From the NCBI RefSeq assembly GCF_023073335.1, contig NZ_JADPJG010000019.1, positions 62,001 to 126,000 of the forward strand: a stretch of DNA of 64,000 nt, written 5' to 3'. The DNA comes from Bradyrhizobium sp. 21 (GTDB lineage: Bacteria; Pseudomonadota; Alphaproteobacteria; Rhizobiales; Xanthobacteraceae). This document shows positions 15,325-24,556 of the stretch, piece by piece. The notes beneath the pieces are model-generated. The model had not been told where the DNA came from. It saw only the letters and a program-made list of their open reading frames with translations, and searched no databases. Position numbers and translations under genes: made by a program. How positions within the stretch are numbered: position 1 is the first letter of the stretch; every line of letters begins with the position of its first letter.

Positions 15325-15353
15325 ATTATAGAGTGAATATGTCGAGTTTGTAA
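15325..15353 (-). promoter_or_regulatory. near-consensus sigma-70 promoter
   Basis: On the minus strand TTACAA (15353-15348), a 17-base spacer and a perfect TATAAT (15330-15325). It reads into the RelA/SpoT-domain gene, with a leader of about 80 bases. Confidence 0.65.
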
Positions 15354-15365
15354 GCATTGGGCACG

Positions 15366-15390
15366 AAAAAGGGCGGCCTTAGGCCGCCCT
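15366..15390 (-). terminator. intrinsic terminator of nrdJ
   Basis: GGGCGGCC, TTA, GGCCGCCC is a perfect hairpin (15371-15389). On the minus strand it is followed by five T residues. It closes the nrdJ transcript 40 bases after the stop. Confidence 0.88.
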
Positions 15391-15430
15391 CGTCTTCGTC
15401 AGCTACAATTCATTGGCCTTGGTCGGCGCC

Positions 15431-18400
15431 TCACGAACACCCCGTCGTACTTCCGCACGTATCGCACTTCATGCAGGTGCCATTCCGCACCAGCGTGAAG
15501 TTGCCGCACTCGCTGCACATCTCGCCCTCATAGCCTTTGGCTTTGGCTTCCGCGCGGCGCTCGGCCTTGGAGGGCACCATGGTCTGCGCGGTGCCGGATT
15601 TGCTCCACTGCAGGGCCTCTAACTTCTCGGTGGGCGAGAGGTCATGGGCCACTTCCTGCTTCAGGGCGACCGCGCCTTCGAGGGCATCGCCGGCGCCGCG
15701 GGCGGTAGCGCCGTGGGAGGCGAGCGAGGTGACCTTGCTGCCGCCTGCCGGCGCACTGTCATTGCCGGATGCGATCGCGGCGGAGCCGCCGCGCATCACG
15801 AACAGATTGTCGGTGCGGGAGCGGGTGAGGCCGCGCGAGACCAGCCTGTTGGCCTGGTGGTTCGGCTCCTCCGGCTCCTTGCCTTCCTCGACGCCCTTGC
15901 CGAGCGCGTCGAAGTTCGACTCGGTCGGATCGACATGGGCGAGGTCGAAGCGCGACATGTAGCTCACCGCCAGTTCGCGGAAGACATAGTCGAGGATCGA
16001 GGTCGCGTACTTGATGCTGTCGTTGCCCTGCACGGGGCCCGCCGGCTCGAAGCGGGTGAAGGTGAAGGCGTCGACATATTCCTCGAGCGGCACGCCGTAT
16101 TGCAGGCCGAGCGACACCGCGATGGCGAAGTTGTTGATGAAGGAGCGGAGCGCGGCGCCTTCCTTGTGCATGTCGATGAAGATCTCGCCGATCCGGCCGT
16201 CGTCATACTCGCCGGTGCGCAGGTATACCTTGTGGCCGCCGACGACCGCCTTCTGGGTGTAGCCCTTGCGGCGATCCGGCATCTTCTCGCGCTCGCGCAT
16301 CACGATGATGCGTTCGACCAGCTTCTCGACGATCTTTTCCGAGACCTGGGCGGTCCGCGCCGCCATCGGCTTCTCGTAGAACGTTTCGGCTGCATCGTCC
16401 TCGTCCTCATCATCGCTGATGAGCTGCGAGTTGAGCGGCTGGGAGAGTTTTGAGCCGTCGCGATAGAGCGCGTTGGCTTTCAATGCGAGTTTCCACGACA
16501 GCATGTAGGCGGACTTGCAGTCCTCCACCGTGGCGTCGTTCGGCATGTTGATGGTCTTGGAGATCGCACCCGAGATGAAGGGCTGCGCCGCCGCCATCAT
16601 GCGGATGTGGCTCTCGACCGACAGGTAGCGCTTTCCAATTTTGCCGCAGGGATTGGCGCAGTCGAACACCGGATAGTGCTCGGCCTTGAGGTGCGGAGCA
16701 CCTTCCACCGTCATCGCGCCGCAGATGTGGACGTTCGCCGCCTCGATCTCGCGCTTGGTGAAGCCGACGGCCTGGAGCAGGTCGAAGCCGGGGGCCGCGA
16801 TCGCCTCGGCACCGATGCCGAGCTGGTCGCGGATGAAGTCTTCGCCAAAGGTCCATTTGTTGAAGGCGAACTTGATGTCGAAGGCGGTCGGCAAGGCCTT
16901 CTCGACCTTGGCGATGGCTTCGTCGGAGAAGCCCTTGGCCTTCAGCGTCGAGGCGTTGATGCCGGGCGCGTTGGAGAGCGAGCCGTGGCCGACGGCATAG
17001 GCCTCGATTTCCGCGATCTCGCTCTCGCGATAGCCGAGCGCGCGCAGCGCTGCGGGGACCGCGCGGTTGATGATCTTGAAGTAGCCGCCGCCTGCGAGCT
17101 TCTTGAATTTCACCAGCGCGAAATCAGGCTCGATGCCGGTGGTGTCGCAATCCATGACCAGGCCGATCGTGCCGGTCGGCGCGATCACCGTGGTCTGGGC
17201 GTTGCGATAGCCGTGCTTCTCGCCGAGCTCGAGCGCCGCATCCCAGGCCGCCTGCGCATGCGTCACCAAATCGGCCTGCGGGCAGGAGACCAGGTCCATC
17301 GGCACCGGGTTGACGCCGAGCGCCTCGTAGCCATTGGACTGGCCATGGGCGGCGCGGCGGTGGTTGCGGATCACGCGCAGCATGTGCGCGGCGTTCTTCT
17401 TGTAGCCGGGGAAGGTGCCGAGCTCGGCCGCCATCTCCGCGGAAGTCTTGTAGGTGATGCCGGTCATCACCGCGGTCAGCGCGCCGGCGATGGCACGGCC
17501 TTCCTTGCTGTCATAGGACAGGCCCATGGTCATCAGCAGGCCGCCAATATTGGCATAGCCGAGGCCCAGCGTGCGGAACTCGTAGGAGAGCTCGGCAATC
17601 GCCTTCGACGGGAACTGCGCCATCATCACGGAGATTTCGAGCACGATGGTCCAGAGCCGGCAGAGATGCTCGTAGCCCTCGACGTCGAAGCGCTTGGAGG
17701 GGATGTCGTAGAAGGTCAGCAGGTTCGCAGAGGCAAGGTTGCACGCCGTGTCGTCCAGGAACATGTATTCCGAGCACGGATTGGAGGCGCGGATGTCGCC
17801 GGACGCCTTGCAGGTGTGCCAGTCGTTCATGGTGGTGTTGAAGTGCAGGCCGGGGTCGGCCGACGCCCAGGCGGCGTAGCCGATCTTTTCCCAGAGGTCG
17901 CGCGCCTTCAGGGTCTTGGTGATCTTCTTCGTCGTGCGACCGACGAGATTCCAGTCGCCGTCGGTCTCGACCGAGCGCAGGAAGTCGTCCTTGAGCGAGA
18001 CCGAATTGTTGGAGTTCTGGCCGGAGACCGTGAGATAGGCTTCCGAATCCCAGTCGGTGTCGTAGACGTCGAACTGGATGTCCTTGTAGCCCTGCTTGGC
18101 GAACTGGATGACGCGCTTGATGTAATTGTCGGGCACCAGGCTGCGGCGCGCGAGCTTGATCTCGCGACGGAGCGCCGGGTTCTTCTCGGGATCGAAGCAA
18201 TCGTCGCCCGAGCCTTCGCAATTCACGCAGGCCTTGAGCACCGCCTTGAGGTGCTTCTGGTTGATCCTGGATCCCGTGACGAGCGCGGCAACCTTCTGCT
18301 CCTCCTTCACCTTCCAGTCGATATAGGTCTCGATATCGGGATGGTCGGCGTCGACGACGACCATCTTGGCCGCACGGCGCGTGGTGCCGCCCGACTTGAT

Positions 18401-19201
18401 CGCGCCGGCTGCGCGGTCGCCGATCTTGAGGAAGCTCATCAGGCCGGACGAGCGGCCACCGCCCGAGAGCCTTTCGCCTTCGCCGCGCAGGCGCGAGAAG
18501 TTGGAGCCGGTGCCGGAGCCGTACTTGAACAGACGGGCCTCGCGGACCCAGAGGTCCATGATGCCGCCTTCGTTGACGAGGTCGTCACTGACGCCCTGGA
18601 TGAAGCAGGCATGCGGCTGCGGATGCTCATAGGACGATTTCGAGCGGGTCAGCTTGCCGGTGAAGGGGTCGACGTAATAATGGCCCTGGCCGGGGCCGTC
18701 GATGCCATAGGCCCAATGCAGTCCGGTGTTGAACCATTGCGGCGAGTTCGGCGCGACCATCTGCTTGGTCAGCATGTAGCGGAGTTCGTCGTAAAACGTC
18801 TGGGCGTCCTCGTCGCTGGTGAAATAGCCGCCCTTCCAGCCCCAATAGGTCCAGCAGCCGGCGAGGCGGTCGAACACCTGCTTGGCCGAGAGCTCGCTGA
18901 CGAAGCGCTCTTTCTCGGGCAGGAGGGCAAGCGCCTCGGTGTCGGGCACGGAGCGCCACAGGAAGGAGGGGACGGATTCCTCCTCGACCTTCTTCAGGCG
19001 CGCGGCGACGCCCGCTTTACGAAAATACTTCTGGGCGAGGACGTCGGAGGCGACCTGCGACCATTCGGTCGGCACCTCGACGCCATCAAGTTTGAACACG
19101 ACCGAGCCGTCGGGATTCCTGATCTCCGACGTGGTCTGCCGGAATTCGATCCCAGCGTAAGGTGACTGTCCCGAAGTGGTGTGGCGCCGCTCGATCCGCA
19201 T
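15431..19201 (-). CDS. nrdJ: adenosylcobalamin-dependent ribonucleotide reductase (class II)
   Basis: 1256 residues, the length of the long alphaproteobacterial class II enzyme. It reduces ribonucleotides to deoxyribonucleotides with a radical generated from coenzyme B12, so it works with or without oxygen. Seen: PNSPQWFNTGLHWAYG near residue 155, HACFIQG, GSGTGSNFSRLRG, NPCSEYMFLDDTACNLASAN (substrate-site Asn/Cys/Glu region), APTGTIG(L), and a C-terminal redox/zinc tail CSECGNFTLVRNGTCMKCDT then CGSTTGCS. Stop 15431 is followed by a perfect terminator. The start at 19201 is ATG, with a purine run (ATAAGGACGGGG) upstream. The leader is long; see the next entry. Confidence 0.97.
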   Translation of the reverse strand: MRIERRHTTSGQSPYAGIEFRQTTSEIRNPDGSVVFKLDGVEVPTEWSQVASDVLAQKYFRKAGVAARLKKVEEESVPSFLWRSVPDTEALALLPEKERFVSELSAKQVFDRLAGCWTYWGWKGGYFTSDEDAQTFYDELRYMLTKQMVAPNSPQWFNTGLHWAYGIDGPGQGHYYVDPFTGKLTRSKSSYEHPQPHACFIQGVSDDLVNEGGIMDLWVREARLFKYGSGTGSNFSRLRGEGERLSGGGRSSGLMSFLKIGDRAAGAIKSGGTTRRAAKMVVVDADHPDIETYIDWKVKEEQKVAALVTGSRINQKHLKAVLKACVNCEGSGDDCFDPEKNPALRREIKLARRSLVPDNYIKRVIQFAKQGYKDIQFDVYDTDWDSEAYLTVSGQNSNNSVSLKDDFLRSVETDGDWNLVGRTTKKITKTLKARDLWEKIGYAAWASADPGLHFNTTMNDWHTCKASGDIRASNPCSEYMFLDDTACNLASANLLTFYDIPSKRFDVEGYEHLCRLWTIVLEISVMMAQFPSKAIAELSYEFRTLGLGYANIGGLLMTMGLSYDSKEGRAIAGALTAVMTGITYKTSAEMAAELGTFPGYKKNAAHMLRVIRNHRRAAHGQSNGYEALGVNPVPMDLVSCPQADLVTHAQAAWDAALELGEKHGYRNAQTTVIAPTGTIGLVMDCDTTGIEPDFALVKFKKLAGGGYFKIINRAVPAALRALGYRESEIAEIEAYAVGHGSLSNAPGINASTLKAKGFSDEAIAKVEKALPTAFDIKFAFNKWTFGEDFIRDQLGIGAEAIAAPGFDLLQAVGFTKREIEAANVHICGAMTVEGAPHLKAEHYPVFDCANPCGKIGKRYLSVESHIRMMAAAQPFISGAISKTINMPNDATVEDCKSAYMLSWKLALKANALYRDGSKLSQPLNSQLISDDEDEDDAAETFYEKPMAARTAQVSEKIVEKLVERIIVMREREKMPDRRKGYTQKAVVGGHKVYLRTGEYDDGRIGEIFIDMHKEGAALRSFINNFAIAVSLGLQYGVPLEEYVDAFTFTRFEPAGPVQGNDSIKYATSILDYVFRELAVSYMSRFDLAHVDPTESNFDALGKGVEEGKEPEEPNHQANRLVSRGLTRSRTDNLFVMRGGSAAIASGNDSAPAGGSKVTSLASHGATARGAGDALEGAVALKQEVAHDLSPTEKLEALQWSKSGTAQTMVPSKAERRAEAKAKGYEGEMCSECGNFTLVRNGTCMKCDTCGSTTGCS

Positions 19202-19963
19202 TGTCTTGCCCCGTCCTTATTTTTAACCGGAACGCCTCCGCAAGGCGACCGGGTCGATATTTCGGTTCGCGAGGCCTGCCGGGCTTGTGGCCCAAAGGCT
19301 TCGCAGTTCAGCCGGTGGACCCGGCCCTTTTTCTCCCGGCGGTGGTTCGGTGCGAGCACCTTTCGACCTGCCGGCATGTCCACGCCCATCCGCCCCCAAG
19401 GGGATGCGCCCGACATGCGTTCAACGCCCCACAACATCACAACGTCTACCGATGCCATCCGAGCCTGTTGCCGGCCCGTTCTGGCGCCCGAAAAGTCCGC
19501 TTCCGTGGGCAGACAAGCCCGTCTCCCGCTGCCTTCGTCTGGCTTGGCGGAGTGGCAATTTGCGAACCCTTTGGGGGAGTGCCGGCGGGACGCAAACACA
19601 CTCGCGCCGAACGGATCGAAAGCTAGGACTCTCCGTTGCGCCCGTCAAGAACTAGTGCGAGTTCCTGAATCAAATACTAAATATGGTGGATTGCGGGGGA
19701 TAACAGGGGGCATGCCCGCGTCTGTTCTGGTGGCAAGTATCGGTGAGTCCTCAGGGATTCCCAATCGAAAATATTTGCGTCCCGTGGTGTTCCGGAGCCT
19801 TCACCCCGCTGTTCACAGGGCAGGTATATTTTTGAGCAACGGGGTTGCCTCGGCGGGACTCACGTAGGGGTACGGAAGGTGAGGGCAGGCATGCCCGCCG
19901 GGGTGGTGGTACGGGCCCCGAATCCGCGCCAAGCTGACGCTCGTTTTCTGCCGGGTACCCCAC
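19202..19963. other. long divergent intergenic region (nrdJ leader / permease upstream region)
   Basis: About 760 bases with no gene I can support. Toward nrdJ (minus strand) there is a possible promoter TTGACG, 17 bases, TAGCTT at roughly 19648-19620, which would leave a leader of about 410 bases. Within it, 19269-19304 folds into a stem (GCGAGGCCT pairing with AGGCTTCGC, one mismatch, with an inner GGGC/GCCC stem). On the permease side GGCATGCCCGC occurs twice (about 19707 and 19889). I looked for the B12 box and GCAACTG core of a cobalamin riboswitch and found no clean match. Confidence 0.4.
19674..19690. promoter_or_regulatory. possible NrdR box
   Basis: ATACTAAATATGGTGGA resembles the palindromic NrdR box family (ACACTATATATAGTGT-like). 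It lies just upstream of the proposed nrdJ promoter. NrdR boxes normally come in pairs about 31 bases apart; the only other candidate (around 19650-19663) is spaced about 25 bases, so this stays tentative. Confidence 0.25.
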
Positions 19964-20860
19964 ATGCTTGATTCGACCAGCCGGGATGCGCGACCGCGCA
20001 TCGCCCCGGCCGGCCTGATGTTCCTCGCCATCACCTCGGTGGGCTGGGGCTTCAACTGGCCGGTGACGAAATTCCTGCTCTCCGAGCTGCCGCCGCTGAC
20101 GCTCCGCGGGGTGACCGGCGTGCTCGGCGCAGTGCTGCTGGCGGCGCTGGCGGTGATGCGCCGGCAGAGCCTGAAGGTGGCGCCCGCAATCTGGCCGCGC
20201 CTCCTGACCGCCGCCATCCTCAACGTCACCGGCTGGATGGTGCTGATGGGCCTGGCGCTGCTCTGGCTGCCGGCGAGCGAGGCGGCGCTGATCGCCTACA
20301 CCATGCCGGTCTGGGCCTCGCTGATCGCCTGGCCGGTGCTCGGCGAGCGGCCGACCTTGTTGCGCACGCTGGGGCTGGTGATGGCTTTCGTTGGCCTCGC
20401 CTCGATCATGGGCGGCAACGGCGTCGCCGCCAGCGTGGAGAAGCTGCCGGGCATCGTCATGGCGCTGTGCGGCGCGCTCGGCTTCGCGCTCGGCACGGTG
20501 TTTTCGAAGAAGTACCCGATCCATCTGCCGCCGATCACGGCCGCGGCCTGGCAGATCGGGATCGGCTGCCTGCCGATCTCGATCATCGGCCTCCTCGTCG
20601 AGACCACGCATCTGTCGCGGGTGACGCCGGTCGGCTGGTGGCTGCTGGTCTATTCGACCGTGGTGCAGTTCTGCATTGCCTATGTCAGCTGGTTCGCCGC
20701 GCTCTCGCGTCTGCCGGCCTCCGTCGCCGCGATCGGCACCATGGCGGTGCCTGTGATCGGCGTGGTGGCGTCGGCGCTGGCTCTGGGCGAGCCGCTCGGC
20801 GCAGGCCAGATCGCCGCGCTGGTGTTCACGATGGCCGCCGTGGTGCTGGCGACGCGGTAG
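19964..20860 (+). CDS. DMT-superfamily (EamA) permease
   Basis: 298 residues, about ten membrane segments in two EamA repeats. Signatures: AITSVGWGFNWPVTKFLLSE at the start, LPASEAALIAYTMPVWASLI in the first half, and SRLPASVAAIGTMAVPVIGV followed by LGEPLGAGQI in the second. Inner-membrane exporter family, substrate unknown. It is a distant relative of the permease at 3068-3988, not a recent copy. The upstream region holds GC-rich inverted repeats. Confidence 0.9.
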   Translation: MLDSTSRDARPRIAPAGLMFLAITSVGWGFNWPVTKFLLSELPPLTLRGVTGVLGAVLLAALAVMRRQSLKVAPAIWPRLLTAAILNVTGWMVLMGLALLWLPASEAALIAYTMPVWASLIAWPVLGERPTLLRTLGLVMAFVGLASIMGGNGVAASVEKLPGIVMALCGALGFALGTVFSKKYPIHLPPITAAAWQIGIGCLPISIIGLLVETTHLSRVTPVGWWLLVYSTVVQFCIAYVSWFAALSRLPASVAAIGTMAVPVIGVVASALALGEPLGAGQIAALVFTMAAVVLATR

Positions 20861-20967
20861 TCGAGGAGGGCTTCGGCCGTCGGCTCGGGCAAGAGCAGTT
20901 CAGGAACTCGTGGAGGTCTTGCGGATTAGGCCTCCTTGCCGGACTGAGTACCTCCCGCGAGTCCTCC

Positions 20968-21894
20968 ATGGCGACCGACCGCAATACATTTCTCGGCGTA
21001 GCGACGTGTGATCTCGCTCTGCCTCTTCCCGCATCTGACATCGTCATTTTCGGAGCTGCCGACGCCACGCCCCACCTGAAGGGCCGGACCAGCCACGCCG
21101 CAAATGGCCCAACGGCCATTCGCAATGCTTTGCGGGTTTACCAGGCCGATCTTTCAAGATGGGACTTCGACCAGGACGGGGTCCTGCTCGATCGAGAGCA
21201 AATCCGCGTCTTCGATTGCGGTGATCTTCCCACGTCACCCGACGCCCCGGAAGAAAATCGCAATGTGATCAGAACGGCAACGAAAAAGATCCTGGCATCC
21301 GGCGCGGTACCTGTGCTGCTGGGCGGTGATGATTCCGTCCCCATACCGTTCTTCGAGGCGTTCGAAGACATGGGCAAGCTGACGATCATGCAGATCGACG
21401 CGCATCTGGATTGGAAGGACCGGCGCGATGGCTCGGCACATACATTTTCGAGCACGATGCGGCGCGCCAGCGAGATGCCCTGGATCGAACGCATCGTGCA
21501 GGTCGGTTTACGGGGTATAGGCGGCTCTGGCCTCCAGGAACTCAGTCGCGCGCGAAACTGGGGCTCCAGGATTTTCACAGCTCGAGACATCAAAAGGCAG
21601 GGCGTCCATACCGTCCTGAGCGCAATCGAGGAGAACTCGAATTGCCTGATCACGATCGACTGCGACGGACTGGATCCGTCCGTAATTCCGGGCGTGATCC
21701 TTCCACAGCCGGGCGGCCTGTCCTATTTCGACGTCATAGACCTGATCGCGGGCGTGGCCTCGAAGGCGAGGATAGTCGGTCTCGATCTGGTCGAATTGGT
21801 GCCTGAGCGTGACGTGCAGAATATTGGGGCGATCTGCGCGGCGCGGATCATCTGCAACGCCATTGGATGCATCGCCAAGCATAAGATGCTCTAG
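20968..21894 (+). CDS. agmatinase/arginase-family ureohydrolase with altered metal motif
   Basis: 308 residues from ATG 20968. The ureohydrolase motifs are VLLGGDDSVPIPFF, MQIDAHLDW and ITIDCDGLDPSVIPG, plus a C-terminal VGLDLVELVPERD. Family enzymes use two Mn ions to hydrolyse a guanidino group to urea and an amine (agmatine, arginine, guanidinobutyrate and relatives). The first motif is normally GGDHS; here the metal-binding His is Asp, while DAHxD and the DxDxxDP set are intact. The protein may still bind metal, may use a different metal, or may have lost activity. Its stop overlaps the convergent kinase gene by four bases. Confidence 0.85.
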   Translation: MATDRNTFLGVATCDLALPLPASDIVIFGAADATPHLKGRTSHAANGPTAIRNALRVYQADLSRWDFDQDGVLLDREQIRVFDCGDLPTSPDAPEENRNVIRTATKKILASGAVPVLLGGDDSVPIPFFEAFEDMGKLTIMQIDAHLDWKDRRDGSAHTFSSTMRRASEMPWIERIVQVGLRGIGGSGLQELSRARNWGSRIFTARDIKRQGVHTVLSAIEENSNCLITIDCDGLDPSVIPGVILPQPGGLSYFDVIDLIAGVASKARIVGLDLVELVPERDVQNIGAICAARIICNAIGCIAKHKML

Positions 21895-24143
21895 CCGACC
21901 GGCGTCTTTCCCAGCGCCTTCCTGATCATCTCGGCGAGCTGGTTGCGGCGATAGGGCTTTGTCAGCAGCATCACGCCGTCGTCGAGCTTGCCGTGGTGGA
22001 CGATGGCGTTGTCGGTGTAGCCGGAGGTGTAGAGCACCCTCAGGCCCGGCCGGCGCTTTGCGACCTCCTCGGCGAGCTCGCGCCCGCTCATGCCGCCGGG
22101 GATGACGACGTCGGTGAACAAGAGATCGAACGGCTGGCCGGTCGCGATCAGGTCCAGCGCCGCCTTGCTGTCGGGCGCGGCGACGGTCTGATAGCCGAGG
22201 CTCTGGAGCTGCGCGGTGACGAAGTTGCGCACCAGCGGATCGTCCTCGACCACGAAAATGGTCTCGGCGCCGCCTTCGGCCTGCGGCGCGACGGAAGCGG
22301 CGACTTCCGTGGTGCCTTCGCCCGGCGGCAGATAGAGCTTGATCGTGGTGCCGTGGCCTTCCTCGCTGTAGATCTTGATGTGGCCGCCGGACTGCTTGAC
22401 GAAGCCATAGACCATGGAGAGGCCGAGGCCGCTTCCCTTGCCGACCTCCTTGGTGGTGAAGAACGGCTCGAACGCCTGCTGCTGGACCTCGGCCGGCATG
22501 CCGGTGCCGGTGTCGCTGACGGCGAGCATCACGTAAGGGCCGGGGTGTACGTCCGGATTATTTTGCGCATAGGCCTCGTCGAGCACGACCCGATGGGCCT
22601 CGAACAGCAGCTTGCCGCCGTTCGGCATGGCGTCACGGGCGTTGATCGCCATGTTGAGCACGGCATTGGTGAGCCGGGACGGATCGATGTGCGAGGTCAT
22701 CGGCCCCTGTTCCAGCACGGTCTCGATCTGGATATGTTCGCCGAGGGTGGGACGCAGGAGTTTTGCGATATCGGCGACCGCTGCATTGATCTCGACGTTG
22801 CGCGGCTGCAGCGGCTGCCTGCGCGCGAAGGCGAGCAGATGCTGGATCAGCTCGGCGCAGCGCTCGGCGGCCTCGTCGATCAGCCGCGCCGTGCGCTGGA
22901 GTTCGGGCTGGCCCTTCAGGCTCGCCACCAGCGTCTCGGTGTTGCCGGAGATCACGGTCAGCATGTTGTTGAAGTCGTGCGCGACGCCGCCGGTCAGCTT
23001 GCCGATCGCGTCCAGCTTCTGCGACTGGTACAGCTGCCGCTCGGTCTCGCGCGACATCGTCGCGTCGTGATAGACCAGCACCGCACCGGAAATGTTGCCT
23101 TGGCCGTCCAGCATCGGCCGGCCGCTGATCATGAGCTGACGGGGAGCATTGCCGCTGTGCGGGCGGACGATCATCTCCATGTCCTCGAACTGCTCGCCGC
23201 GCAGCACGCGCGCCGACGGCAACTCGTCGGGCTTGAGCCGGGTGACGCCGTCGCCGTGAAACACGTCGGACATCGTGCGCAGATTGCGCAGGTTCATGCC
23301 GGTCCGGTGCAGCAGCATGCGCTCCGCGGCAGGATTTGACAGAAGCACGTTGCCCTCGGCGTCGATGACCAGCACCGCCTCCGCCATGCTGCGAAAAGTG
23401 CTCTGGAGCACGTTGACCGACAGGCGCAGCTCGTCATGCGCGGTGACCAGATGCTCGGTGCGCTCGGCCACTGCGGCCTCGAGCTGCTGATTGGCGGCCG
23501 TGGTCTCCAGCAGCGTGCTCTTGAGCGCGCCCTGGGTGCGCTGGCTCTCGCGCATCACCATCACGACCAGCAGCATGATCACCAGCGCGCCGGCGACGTC
23601 GATGCCGAGCAGCACGATGCCGGTACGGCGCGAATCCTGCGAGCGCGCGGCGAGCAATCGCTCTTCCTCGGCACTCAGACGGTCGAGGTTGGCCATCACG
23701 GTCACCATCAGCCCGATGCCCTCGCCCTTGCGCTGAAGCGCGAGGATGGCCGTCTCCTCGTTGTCGGCGCGCAGCCGGATGGCGGTGCTGGCAATCTCGA
23801 TCCGGCGCAGCGTGAGTGGTTCGGTGCTCTCCACCAGCGCAACCTGGTCGGGATCATCGCGGACGGCCAGCTTGAGGTCGGCGAGCGCGGGCGCGATCTG
23901 GGCCTGCAACGCCTGGAACTCGTCCCTGAAGCTCGGGCTGCGATAGATCTCGTAGCCGCGCGTCGCGCTCTCGGCACTGCGCATCAGCACGCGCAAATCG
24001 GAAATCTTCTTCAGCACCCGGACGGCATGATGGACCCATGCCGCATCGGACCGCGACTTGACGTCGAGGCCGATCGAAGCTGCGGTGATGATCAGGAGGA
24101 TGGCAAGTCCGGTACCGAGAATGATGCGCTGCGTTGGGATCAA
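21891..24143 (-). CDS. hybrid sensor histidine kinase (CHASE3-PAS-HisKA-HATPase-REC)
   Basis: About 750 residues. A membrane span near the start (IILGTGLAILLIITAASIGL), a CHASE3-like periplasmic helix bundle (RSAESATRGYEIYRSPSFRD), a second span (GIVLLGIDVAGALVIMLLVV), a coiled linker, PAS (VLVIDAEGNVLLSNPAAERM), HisKA with the phospho-His in GGVAHDFNNMLTVI, HATPase boxes (NMAINARDAMPNGG, DTGTGM, GSGLGLSMVYGF) and a C-terminal receiver (FVVEDDPLV, LLFTDVVIPGGMSG, TKPYRR). I prefer the TTG at 24143, whose TGA overlap (TTGA) couples it to the upstream response regulator; an ATG at 24191 lacks a good ribosome site. Phosphorelay with unknown signal. Confidence 0.92.
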   Translation of the reverse strand: MIPTQRIILGTGLAILLIITAASIGLDVKSRSDAAWVHHAVRVLKKISDLRVLMRSAESATRGYEIYRSPSFRDEFQALQAQIAPALADLKLAVRDDPDQVALVESTEPLTLRRIEIASTAIRLRADNEETAILALQRKGEGIGLMVTVMANLDRLSAEEERLLAARSQDSRRTGIVLLGIDVAGALVIMLLVVMVMRESQRTQGALKSTLLETTAANQQLEAAVAERTEHLVTAHDELRLSVNVLQSTFRSMAEAVLVIDAEGNVLLSNPAAERMLLHRTGMNLRNLRTMSDVFHGDGVTRLKPDELPSARVLRGEQFEDMEMIVRPHSGNAPRQLMISGRPMLDGQGNISGAVLVYHDATMSRETERQLYQSQKLDAIGKLTGGVAHDFNNMLTVISGNTETLVASLKGQPELQRTARLIDEAAERCAELIQHLLAFARRQPLQPRNVEINAAVADIAKLLRPTLGEHIQIETVLEQGPMTSHIDPSRLTNAVLNMAINARDAMPNGGKLLFEAHRVVLDEAYAQNNPDVHPGPYVMLAVSDTGTGMPAEVQQQAFEPFFTTKEVGKGSGLGLSMVYGFVKQSGGHIKIYSEEGHGTTIKLYLPPGEGTTEVAASVAPQAEGGAETIFVVEDDPLVRNFVTAQLQSLGYQTVAAPDSKAALDLIATGQPFDLLFTDVVIPGGMSGRELAEEVAKRRPGLRVLYTSGYTDNAIVHHGKLDDGVMLLTKPYRRNQLAEMIRKALGKTPVG

Positions 24144-24556
24144 GGGGCTTCTTTCTTGTCCTTCGGCTGCGGGCTCTCGCCCGCGAGGCATTCCCGGATC
24201 GTGGTCAGCAGCGCGCCCGGCGTGAACGGCTTGCGCAGGCAGCGTGTTGCGCCGAGCTCCAGCGCCATGCGGAGGAAATCGGGGGAGGGCGAGGCGGATG
24301 ACGCGAAGGCGTAGCCGGACATCGCGATCAGCGGAACCGCCGGCGCGCGCTCGTGAAAGATGCGGATGGACTCGAAGCCGCGCATATGCGGCATGAAGAT
24401 GTCAACCAGCATCGCGTCGAAACTTTGTGTTTCGAGCGCAGCCAGACCCGTCTCTCCGCCGTCGGTCAACGTGACGTCGAAGCCCTGACGTTGGAGGAGG
24501 ACCTCGATGGTCGCGCCGACCATCGGATCGTCATCAACCACGAGAATACGCGGCAT
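24140..24556 (-). CDS. single-domain response regulator
   Basis: 138 residues, receiver domain only: RILVVDDDPMVGATIEVLLQ, the phospho-acceptor Asp in AMLVDIFMPHMRG, the Thr/Ser switch at PLIAMSGYAF, and the Lys in CLRKPFTPG. A polar tail (ESPQPKDKKEAP) follows. It is the first gene of a two-gene operon with the hybrid kinase, whose start overlaps its stop. Without an output domain it probably acts as a phosphate sink, shuttle or protein-binding switch. Confidence 0.92.
   Translation of the reverse strand: MPRILVVDDDPMVGATIEVLLQRQGFDVTLTDGGETGLAALETQSFDAMLVDIFMPHMRGFESIRIFHERAPAVPLIAMSGYAFASSASPSPDFLRMALELGATRCLRKPFTPGALLTTIRECLAGESPQPKDKKEAP

Noticed and set aside
16607..19165. 852-codon plus-strand open frame
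   Set aside because: It lies entirely antisense to nrdJ, has no ribosome site or recognisable domain, and its Val/Asp/Gly-rich composition is that of a mirror frame of a high-G+C gene.
19202..19700. Cobalamin riboswitch upstream of nrdJ
   Set aside because: A GCCACT-GAAGGC-like patch exists on the minus strand, but the B12 box and GCAACTG core are not recognisable. Repression by B12 would also be illogical for a B12-dependent enzyme.
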